Positions 54,945 to 62,169 of a DNA stretch of 64,000 bases are shown in pieces (position 1 is the stretch's first letter; every line of letters begins with the position of its first letter). Source of the stretch: Mycolicibacter sinensis (GTDB taxonomy: Bacteria; Actinomycetota; Actinomycetes; Mycobacteriales; Mycobacteriaceae); assembly GCF_001667375.1 (NCBI RefSeq), contig NZ_LZIN01000038.1:62001-126000 (forward strand). Direction: 5' to 3'. The notes beneath the pieces were generated by a model. The model was not told where the DNA came from and did not search any database. It saw nothing but the letters and a program-made list of their open reading frames with translations. The position numbers and the translations under genes are program-made.

Positions 54945-56129
54945 GTGGTGACCCAACGATTCGACCTGGCCATCGTCGGCGGCGGCCCGGCGGGGTCGGC
55001 GGCGGCCTGGCAGGCCCGCCAGGCCGGTGCGAACGTCGTCGTCCTGGACAAGGCCGACTTCCCACGCGACAAGCCGTGCGGTGACGGGCTTACCGCCCGT
55101 GCGGTCAGCTATCTGCAGAAGATGGGGCTGGCCGAAGAGGTCGACAAATTCCACCAGGTCAACCGGGTGAAGGTGTTCAGCCCCAGCGAGTGGGAGCTGT
55201 CGTTTCCGCGCCGCCCCGGGATGCCCGATCACGGCTACGTCGCGCGCCGGCCCGAGCTGGACACTCTGCTGCTCAAGCACGCCGAGTCGGCCGGGGCGCA
55301 GGTCCGCCAGTCTGCCGAGGCCGCCGGACCGGTGCTGGACGACACCGGCCGGGTGGTCGGGGTGTTGCTCAAGAGCGGGGAGAAGGTGCTGGCCGATGCG
55401 GTGATCGCCGCCGACGGCGCCTACTCGCCGATCAAGCGGGCGCTGAAACTGGATTCTGCCTACAACGGCTATTCGGCGATCGCGATCCGCGCCGAGATGC
55501 CGGCGGTGCGTCCCGACGTCGATTCCCTCGACATCTACCTGAAGCTGATGTTCCAGGGCGACCAGCTGCCCGGCTACGGCTGGGTGTTCCCGCTGGGCGG
55601 CGGCCGGGTCAACATCGGCTTGGGCTATGTCAACAGCTACAAGAACTGGCAGGCGATCAACGCCACCCAGTTCCTCGGCGAATTCCTGGAGACCCTGCCG
55701 CGGGACTGGGAGCTGCCGTCGATCACCGAGCTGAAAAAGTCCAAGACGGTGCGGGCCTGGCGGCTGCCGATGGGTTTCACCGCGTGGCCGCCGTGGCGGC
55801 CGGGCGTGCTGTTCACCGGCGACTCGTTGGGTGCGGGCCGGCCGACCTCGGGCGCCGGGATCTCCAAGGCGCTGGAATCGGGGTTGGCCGCCGGTGAGTG
55901 CGCGGTCGCGGCGTTGACCAACGGCGGCCCAGACGACTTCACCAACTACGCCCAGCGGATGCAGGCCGCCTGGGGCCGGGAGTACCGGCGTGGGCGGTTC
56001 TTCCACAAGCTGGCCGGTCGGCCGGCGGTGGCCAACGCGGGCCTCAAGCTGCTGGACAACGCGCGCTTCCGCGACGTGCTGTTGGCCCGGCTGTACCGGG
56101 GCCAGCAGGGGCCGTCGCACACCTACTGA
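54945..56129 (+). CDS. Geranylgeranyl reductase-family flavoprotein (MenJ-like)
   Basis: A 394-residue FAD oxidoreductase. The start is FDLAIVGGGPAGSAAAWQARQ, followed by the conserved FPRDKPCGDGLTARAV. The second FAD site is VLFTGDSLGAGRPTSGAGISKALESG. This is the geranylgeranyl reductase family, which saturates isoprenoid double bonds. Mycobacterial MenJ acts on menaquinone. Whether this one works on menaquinone, polyprenyl phosphate or carotenoid side chains is open. GTG 54945 (or 54948) after a GAGACGAG site is preferred over GTG 54915. It has no counterpart at this position in H37Rv as I recall it. Confidence 0.8.
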   Translation: MVTQRFDLAIVGGGPAGSAAAWQARQAGANVVVLDKADFPRDKPCGDGLTARAVSYLQKMGLAEEVDKFHQVNRVKVFSPSEWELSFPRRPGMPDHGYVARRPELDTLLLKHAESAGAQVRQSAEAAGPVLDDTGRVVGVLLKSGEKVLADAVIAADGAYSPIKRALKLDSAYNGYSAIAIRAEMPAVRPDVDSLDIYLKLMFQGDQLPGYGWVFPLGGGRVNIGLGYVNSYKNWQAINATQFLGEFLETLPRDWELPSITELKKSKTVRAWRLPMGFTAWPPWRPGVLFTGDSLGAGRPTSGAGISKALESGLAAGECAVAALTNGGPDDFTNYAQRMQAAWGREYRRGRFFHKLAGRPAVANAGLKLLDNARFRDVLLARLYRGQQGPSHTY

Positions 56130-56147
56130 GCCGCGCGGCGGGCTATC

Positions 56148-56861
56148 TCAGCGTCGACCGCGCTGGGCCCCACCTGGCTTGCGGGCGACTTTGCCGGCAG
56201 CAGCTCGGGCGGCCTGCTTGGCAAGGGTCTTCTCCCGCGCGCTGCGTTTGGGTGCCGGCTGGGACTGCCCCCGCGATGAACCGGGTTTGCGGCCGCGCAC
56301 AATGCCGACGAACTCTTCAACGAGCACCATCTGCGGGCCTTCGGCGAAAGCGAGCGACACCGGACAGGTGGGCGCATCGCTGATCGGACGGTAGGCCAGG
56401 TCCTTGCGGTGATACAGCCGCGCCAACGACTGCGGAACGATCAGTGCGCCCAGCCCGGCTGCGACGAGTTCTATTGCGTCCTGGGTGGTTTCAGGGCGGT
56501 GGTCGATCGGCTTGCCGGGCGCGTCCGCCCAGGCAACGACGTCGTCGAGTGGCAGCAGCAGCGGCTCGTCAACGAGATCCGCCGAGGTGATCTCGTCGAC
56601 GGCATTGAAGACGTGGTCCTTGGACACCACGGCCACCGTCGTCTCCTCGTAGAGCGGAATGACAGCCAGCCCGGCGGTGTCGGACAACGGCCGCAGCAGC
56701 GCCACATCGACAGTGCCGGCCCGCACCGCGGCGGCCGCGTCGGCGGCTTCAACGGTGTGCAGCAGCAACGGGACGTCCGGATGCCGCTGTCCCCAGACTC
56801 GTGCCCACTTTGCGGGCGTCCCGCCGGGGACGTAGCCGAGCGTGAGAGAAGGCGGATTCAC
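56148..56861 (-). CDS. LysR-type effector-domain protein without DNA-binding domain
   Basis: A 237-residue protein. Residues 1-185 match the LysR substrate-binding fold (LTLGYVPGGTPAKWARVWGQRHPDVPLLLHTVEAADAAAAVRAGTVDVALLRP), but there is no N-terminal helix-turn-helix. Instead the protein ends in a basic low-complexity tail (KRSAREKTLAKQAARAAAGKVARKPGG) that could touch nucleic acid. The same single-domain form is found in many actinobacteria beside a DUF5997 gene, which lies divergently 28 bases away here. Function is unknown. Confidence 0.82.
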   Translation of the reverse strand: MNPPSLTLGYVPGGTPAKWARVWGQRHPDVPLLLHTVEAADAAAAVRAGTVDVALLRPLSDTAGLAVIPLYEETTVAVVSKDHVFNAVDEITSADLVDEPLLLPLDDVVAWADAPGKPIDHRPETTQDAIELVAAGLGALIVPQSLARLYHRKDLAYRPISDAPTCPVSLAFAEGPQMVLVEEFVGIVRGRKPGSSRGQSQPAPKRSAREKTLAKQAARAAAGKVARKPGGAQRGRR

Positions 56862-56889
56862 CGCATCAGGCTACCGATAGGCTGGCGCC

Positions 56890-57276
56890 ATGAGCAGGCC
56901 GAACGCACAGTCCATGAAACCCGCCACGGCGGCCAAGAAGCTGGACGTGTACCTGCCCGCCACACCCGCAGAGTTCCAGGAGAACCCGATCACCCGCACC
57001 GAGCTCGCGGCCCTGCAGGCCGAACCGCCCCAGTGGCTCAAGGACCTGCGCAAGAACGGGCCGCACCCGAAGAACCTGGTGGCAGCCAAGCTGGGCATCT
57101 CGATCTCCGGTCTCACTCGTAGCGGCATGGAGAATGCGTTGACCACCGAGCAGATCGTCGCGCTGCTCGAGGACAAGCCGGAGTGGCTGGTCGCCGAACG
57201 TGAGAACTACCAGGAAGTCCTGCGCGAGCAGCGGCGCAATAAGGCGTTGCGTGCCGACCAAACTCGCCAGGGCTGA
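56890..57276 (+). CDS. DUF5997-family protein
   Basis: A 128-residue protein of the DUF5997 type, recognised by KLDVYLPATPAEFQENPITRTELAALQAEPPQWLKDLRKNGPHPKNLVAAKLGIS. A helix-turn-helix-like region (LVAAKLGISISGLTRSGM) and a final basic helix (LREQRRNKALRADQ) suggest nucleic acid binding, which is unproven. It is divergent from the LysR-effector-domain gene, a pairing conserved across Actinobacteria, so the two may work together or regulate each other. Confidence 0.8.
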   Translation: MSRPNAQSMKPATAAKKLDVYLPATPAEFQENPITRTELAALQAEPPQWLKDLRKNGPHPKNLVAAKLGISISGLTRSGMENALTTEQIVALLEDKPEWLVAERENYQEVLREQRRNKALRADQTRQG

Positions 57277-57424
57277 ATCAGCACTTCCGCGCAGTCAGCA
57301 GCAGATATTCCCGTCGAGTTACGAGACACGTTGCGGCGCCGTGGGTTCCGCGCAAAGGTGAGGAAACCAGTGGTTGGACATCACTGAGACCAGGCACACC
57401 GATCCCGCCGGTAGCATCATCGGC

Positions 57425-60400
57425 GTGAATTTGGCTGTCCTCGGGCCGATCCGCGTCCTGCGGGACGACGCGCCCGTTGACCTGGGGACGCCCCGGCAGC
57501 GCGCCGTGATCGCAGCGCTCGCCCTGGCACAGGGCGAGCGGGTCTCGGTCGAGACACTCGCCAATCGGGTGTGGGGCGAGTCACCGCCCGCCTCGGCGAC
57601 AGCCACCCTGCACAGCTACATCGGCAAGTTGCGCCGCGTCCTGGAGCCTGGGCGCGGTCCTCGCCAGACGGCGACGGTACTTGTTCGGGAGCACGCTGGC
57701 TACGCGCTGCGCATCCCGGCGATTGAACGCGACGATGTCGCCCTGCAGCAGACGGTGACCGCGGCGCGCGCCACGTTGACCGAACTCGTCGACTTCGATC
57801 GTCCGTCCGCGGCTGGACACGCCGCCGAGCGGATCGCACGGGTTGCGATGGCGCTCGACGACCGACTGTCCTACTGGCGGTGCGAACCCTATCCGGAACT
57901 CGGCGACGACCCGGACGCGGTCGCAGAGCGGGTGCGGCTCGCCGACTTACGGGCCGCCGCCCGGGAACTGCGGATCGTCGCCGGCCTGGCGATCGGCGAA
58001 CACGACGAGGTGGTGGGTGAGCTCGCTGCCCTGTGCGCCGAGAATCCGCTGCACGAACGTTGGTGGTCGCTGTGGGCGGTCGCCCTCTTCCGCTGCGGGC
58101 GACTGCCCGACTCGCTCGCCGCGCTGCAGACCCTGCGGGCCGAACTGGCCGACGAGCTGGGACTCGATCCCAGCGAGGCGGTCCGCGCCCTACAGAGCGC
58201 GATTCTGCGCCGTGACCCTTCGCTCGGGTGGCCGGCGCCGTCGCCTGGCTCGACGGCTCGCGGGCCGGCTTCCATCACCACAACGCCCAGCGCCGAGCAG
58301 ACACCGCGCCCGGCCCCCTTCGCACGACCGCGTTGGCCGCTGGTGGGACGCGCACCGGAACGGCGCCGGCTCCGGGCCGAGGCGGAGGCCGCCGCGGCGG
58401 GGACGCCCGGCGTCACCGTCGTCGTGGGCGAGCCCGGCGCCGGGAAGACCCGGCTGCTGAACGCGTTCGCGGAGGACGCGGCCACGCTTGGCTTCCGGAT
58501 CGGGGTGGGGCGCTGCCGGGACACCGACCAACCGGAACTGTGGCCGCTGGCGGAGGCGCTGGCCGGGATTTCGGGCCGCCCGACCACGGTCCTCTACGAG
58601 GAGCTGACCTCCGGTTCCGAGTTCACGCTGCGCGACCTGGCCGTGCGGATGACCACGGAATCCGCATCGACGGTGCCGACGGCCCTGGTCATCGAGGACT
58701 TGCACTGGGCCGGTCCGGTGGTGATCCGGGCGCTGACGGCGCTGATCGAGCGGCTCACCGATCAACGGCTCCTGGTGATCACAACCACCCGGCCGGACCC
58801 CGCAGAAGGCTCTGAACTGCAACGATTCCTGCGTGCGAGCGCCCGCGGGCAGGGCAGCCGGATCGAGTTGGGCCCGCTTCCGGTCGACGCGGTGGAACCG
58901 CTGGCGGAAGCGGTAGCCGGATCAGCCATCGGCGATGACCGTGCGCACGCGCTGTGGCACCGGACCGGTGGGAACACGCTGTATCTGGTGGAACTGCTGC
59001 AGAGTGCGGGCGCACCCAGCGGCACCCTCGCGGACGTGGTGCTGGAGCGAGTCGGGTCGCTCCCCGCCGAGACGGTCGAGGCGTTACGCGCGGCCAGTGT
59101 GCTCGGAACGACGTTTCAGACCGTGGATCTCGCCGGGATGACGGACACGAACCCCGGGCGAACGATCGAACTCCTGGAGCCCGCGCGCCGGGCCGGGATC
59201 GTGGCCGACACCGGTGTCGGATTCCGGTTCGGCCACGTGATCGTGCAAGAGGTGATCCATCGGTCGTTGGCCGGGGATGTGCGCGCGGACCTGCACCGGC
59301 GCGCCGCCGAGGTCGCCGCGAACGGCGACCTGAATCGGGCTGATGTGCGGGCATCGGTGCAGCACCACCTGCGCGGCGCCGCGCCGGCGGACTCCGGCAC
59401 CGGTTGGCGCATGCTGGTCGAGACCGCGCAGTACGCGCGGGCCGGTGCCCACTACGACGAAGAGGCGGCGCATCTGGTCCTGGCGTTGGACCTGCAACGG
59501 AGCGACCGCACGGCGTCGGCCCGGGAACGCTACGAACTGCTCATGCTGGCCACCGACGCGTACCGGTGGTCAGGTGATTGGCAGGGAGTCTCGGACTGCG
59601 TGGATGCCGCGACGCTGCTGGTCGGCCGGCTCGGCGATCCGGACGACCGGAGCGCCACCGCGGAGCTGGCGGCACGAACCCTGTCCGCCAACCTCGATGG
59701 TGCGCTGTGGCAGGTCAGGTCCTACGGCGAGGTGCACGCCCCGGTGGTCGACGCGCTCACCGAGGTGCTGCCGCAGCTGCCGTCCCGCCGGACCGCGGTG
59801 CGCAGTCGGGCGCTGCTGACGCTGGCCATGGAGCTGTTCTATTCCGGAGACATGAATCGGATCGACGCCCTGGTCGCCGAGGCACTGGACGTGGCGCGCC
59901 CGATCGACGATCCGCGGGTCCGGGTGTCGGTGCAGCTGGGCGCGTACGTTGCGCGGTTCCGACCGGATGCGGCGGCGTCCCGGGCCGAGTACCTGCGGCT
60001 CGCCCGGGCGGACGTCGAGCTGCTGGGTGATCCGCGCTTGGAGATGATGGTCGCGACGCTGGCCACCGGCTTGGCCAACGAGTTCGGCGACGCCGACACG
60101 GTGTGGTCCGGTATCCGAGCGCTCACCAGCCGGCTGCGCTCGGCCGGGCTTGGCACCGCCGAAGTGGTACTGCACACCGTCGCCGCGCCCTGGCACGCGA
60201 TGGCCGGCGACGACGATGCCGCGGTCGCGTCGGTGCTGCGGCTGCACGAGCTGGCGGTCGAAGTGCGGACCCCCAACGTCTTCGAGGCGGCCCAGGTGGC
60301 GGCCGCGCTGGCGTGCCTGCACGCGGACCGCGCAGCCGAGTCGTTGCCGATGCTGGACGGGTTCCTCCAGGACAGCCGGATTCCGGCCGCGTCGACGGTG

Positions 60401-60781
60401 GCGTTGATGCTGCTGCGCGCCGGCGAGCGGGAACGCGCGGCGGCCTTCGTCGAGACTCATTCGCTGCCCGCAGAACGCCACACCTTCCTCGGATCCGTGT
60501 TTGCCGCGATGAGTTGCGAGATCGCGTTGGAACTCGACCGCCCGGATCTCGCTGCGGACGCCTTCGGCTACCTGCGGGACTACTCGGGGCGGATGGCGAG
60601 CGCGGGGACCGCGGCGGCTCTCGGCCCGGTAGACCTGTTCCTGGCCTACGGGGCCGCGGTCACCGGGGATGCCACAGCGGCCGCCGCGTATGCGGACGCG
60701 GCGGCCGACCAGGCCAGCCGCTGGCGGTTGCCGCGCATCGAGGCACGGATCAGCGAAATGCGGCGCCGGCACCGCTTCTGA
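57425..60781 (+). CDS. SARP/AfsR-type large transcriptional regulator with ATPase domain
   Basis: A 1118-residue regulator. Residues 1-90 form an OmpR-type winged helix (LAVLGPIRVLRDDAPVDLGTPRQRAVIAALAL). Residues ~95-245 form the bacterial transcriptional activation domain with helical repeats. An AAA/STAND ATPase follows, with Walker A GEPGAGKTRLL near residue 335 and Walker B ALVIEDLHWAG near residue 420. The C-terminal 600 residues are alanine-rich helical repeats. Proteins of this type activate specialised metabolism or stress operons after ligand and ATP binding. No obvious target is adjacent. GTG 57425 is chosen because the domain begins immediately after it. Confidence 0.87.
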   Translation: MNLAVLGPIRVLRDDAPVDLGTPRQRAVIAALALAQGERVSVETLANRVWGESPPASATATLHSYIGKLRRVLEPGRGPRQTATVLVREHAGYALRIPAIERDDVALQQTVTAARATLTELVDFDRPSAAGHAAERIARVAMALDDRLSYWRCEPYPELGDDPDAVAERVRLADLRAAARELRIVAGLAIGEHDEVVGELAALCAENPLHERWWSLWAVALFRCGRLPDSLAALQTLRAELADELGLDPSEAVRALQSAILRRDPSLGWPAPSPGSTARGPASITTTPSAEQTPRPAPFARPRWPLVGRAPERRRLRAEAEAAAAGTPGVTVVVGEPGAGKTRLLNAFAEDAATLGFRIGVGRCRDTDQPELWPLAEALAGISGRPTTVLYEELTSGSEFTLRDLAVRMTTESASTVPTALVIEDLHWAGPVVIRALTALIERLTDQRLLVITTTRPDPAEGSELQRFLRASARGQGSRIELGPLPVDAVEPLAEAVAGSAIGDDRAHALWHRTGGNTLYLVELLQSAGAPSGTLADVVLERVGSLPAETVEALRAASVLGTTFQTVDLAGMTDTNPGRTIELLEPARRAGIVADTGVGFRFGHVIVQEVIHRSLAGDVRADLHRRAAEVAANGDLNRADVRASVQHHLRGAAPADSGTGWRMLVETAQYARAGAHYDEEAAHLVLALDLQRSDRTASARERYELLMLATDAYRWSGDWQGVSDCVDAATLLVGRLGDPDDRSATAELAARTLSANLDGALWQVRSYGEVHAPVVDALTEVLPQLPSRRTAVRSRALLTLAMELFYSGDMNRIDALVAEALDVARPIDDPRVRVSVQLGAYVARFRPDAAASRAEYLRLARADVELLGDPRLEMMVATLATGLANEFGDADTVWSGIRALTSRLRSAGLGTAEVVLHTVAAPWHAMAGDDDAAVASVLRLHELAVEVRTPNVFEAAQVAAALACLHADRAAESLPMLDGFLQDSRIPAASTVALMLLRAGERERAAAFVETHSLPAERHTFLGSVFAAMSCEIALELDRPDLAADAFGYLRDYSGRMASAGTAAALGPVDLFLAYGAAVTGDATAAAAYADAAADQASRWRLPRIEARISEMRRRHRF

Positions 60782-60790
60782 TCGGTTGGT

Positions 60791-61525
60791 TCAGCGCACC
60801 AAGGTGGTGCCCACGGTCGTGCCCGACGGAACCGCGACGAACGCAGCGTCGTCGAGCCGCTGGAAACGGCGCCGCCCGATCCGCAGCATCGCCCGAAGGG
60901 GTAGCGGAGCCTCGGCGAGCAGCTCGGAGGCCACCGGGTCCGGGAGGTCCTTAAAAGCCCAGGGCAGCATCTGCGTGAGCTCGCGGGCGCTCATGCCGCC
61001 CCGCAGCTTCGTCCGCTCGAGGTGGTCCCACTCCTCGCCCCCAATCCGCGCCTGCAGCACCGCGTTCGCGTCGCGTTCCTCGTGCGAGAGGTGACCGGTG
61101 AGGCAGGCGTAGGCCTCGTCGACGCATGAGGTCAGCGTCTCCCGATCGGGCGTACCGGCGCCGATCGTCATCGCCTCGAGGCCGGCACGCACCCGGAGCA
61201 GCAGCGGGTCGATCTGATCGTGTTCGGTGCCCATGGCGTCCAGCACCGTGAGTGCGTGAGCGTCGCCGTCGGACTCGGCGCGTTCGCGCAGCAGCGGCCA
61301 GAGCACCACGTCCTCCTTGTGATGGTGATCGTGCAGCACGGTGGACAGTAGGTCCCACCGCGCCAACAGGGCGCGCCAGGTGCGCCCGTCGGAGAACGGT
61401 GTGCGGCGCACGGCGACGCAGAAGTGTGTGAGGTCACGCCGGAAACCGTGGTGCATCACGTACATCATCCGCAGGTCAGCGGGCCCTTCGGGGGCGGCGG
61501 CCTGGCCGGGCAACAACTCGGTCAC
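60791..61525 (-). CDS. Hemerythrin-domain protein
   Basis: A 244-residue protein with a four-helix hemerythrin/HHE fold. Iron-ligand histidines and acids are seen in YVMHHGFRRDLTHF, VLHDHHHKEDVVLWP, EHDQI and HLSHEERDAN. Such proteins hold a di-iron site that senses oxygen, nitric oxide or redox stress. The C-terminal 80 residues carry an ARIGGEEWDHLERTK linker and a basic end (RIGRRRFQRLDD). It is convergent with the SARP gene 10 bases away. Confidence 0.85.
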   Translation of the reverse strand: MTELLPGQAAAPEGPADLRMMYVMHHGFRRDLTHFCVAVRRTPFSDGRTWRALLARWDLLSTVLHDHHHKEDVVLWPLLRERAESDGDAHALTVLDAMGTEHDQIDPLLLRVRAGLEAMTIGAGTPDRETLTSCVDEAYACLTGHLSHEERDANAVLQARIGGEEWDHLERTKLRGGMSARELTQMLPWAFKDLPDPVASELLAEAPLPLRAMLRIGRRRFQRLDDAAFVAVPSGTTVGTTLVR

Positions 61526-61575
61526 AAAGACTCCTCTGCATCAGGGATGCCCATTCGGCGTCCTCGTCGCGAACG

Positions 61576-61680
61576 ATGGCAGAGCGCACTGGTAATCCAC
61601 TGGTGGATGACTTGCGCGAGGATGCGCTGCCCACCGAGCAGATCGGCCGCAGTCCCCAGGCCGGCCCGAATACCGCCTAG
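61576..61680 (+). CDS. Possible small protein (34 residues)
   Basis: A short frame (begins MAERTGNPLVDD) with high third-position GC. Its TAG at 61678-61680 shares the CTAG tetranucleotide with the convergent VOC gene's stop. It has no clear ribosome site and no recognised family. It fills part of the 151-base gap between hemerythrin and VOC genes. Given as a candidate only. Confidence 0.25.
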   Translation: MAERTGNPLVDDLREDALPTEQIGRSPQAGPNTA

Positions 61681-62060
61681 GGCAGGTTGAGCTGCCAGGA
61701 CACCCCGAATCGGTCGTTGACCCACGCGAAGGCGGTGGAGAAGCCGTACTCGCCGAGCGGCATCAGCGTGGCGCCGCCCTCTCCCAGTTCGGCCACCAGC
61801 CGTTCCAGCACCACGCGGTCGGCGACGTCCACGAACAGCGAGGTCGACGGGGTGAAGTCGAAGGCGTCTTTGACGGCACTGTCGCTGACCAGCACGCGCA
61901 GCCCGGCCAGGTCGAGTTCGGCCAGCATGATGCCGGTGGCCGGCTCGGGGTGCGGGGTCAAGGACACCACCGAGGCGCCGGGGAACGCAGCAAGGTACTT
62001 GTCGATCGCCGCAGCGGCAGTACCGCCCTGGAACATGAGGAACGGTCTGATCCGGGTCAC
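61677..62060 (-). CDS. VOC-superfamily (glyoxalase/PhnB-like) protein
   Basis: A 127-residue protein of the vicinal oxygen chelate fold. The start IRPFLMFQGGTAAAAIDKYLAAFPGASVVSL and the end FGWVNDRFGVSWQLN-type tail (here AFAWVNDRFGVSWQLN) are typical of PhnB/3-demethylubiquinone-like VOC proteins. Metal ligands cannot be fixed, and several members bind small ligands without catalysis. GTG 62060 is favoured because the family begins there; GTG 62069 is an alternative. Confidence 0.8.
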   Translation of the reverse strand: MTRIRPFLMFQGGTAAAAIDKYLAAFPGASVVSLTPHPEPATGIMLAELDLAGLRVLVSDSAVKDAFDFTPSTSLFVDVADRVVLERLVAELGEGGATLMPLGEYGFSTAFAWVNDRFGVSWQLNLP

Positions 62061-62119
62061 GCCGCCCACCCTATCGACGCCGCCTCCTCATCGAGCGCAA
62101 AACGTCCCCAGACAAGGAA

Positions 62120-62149
62120 GCAGGCCAGGGATCAATCTCCCTGGCCTGC
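62120..62149 (-). terminator. Hairpin terminator after nrdE
   Basis: GCAGGCCAGGGA and TCCCTGGCCTGC form a perfect 12-base stem with a 6-base loop, 20 bases beyond the nrdE stop at 62170. On the minus strand TTCCTTGT follows, a weak T-rich tail. It probably ends the nrd operon. Confidence 0.7.
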
Positions 62150-62169
62150 AACTTGGTTTCAACCAGCCG

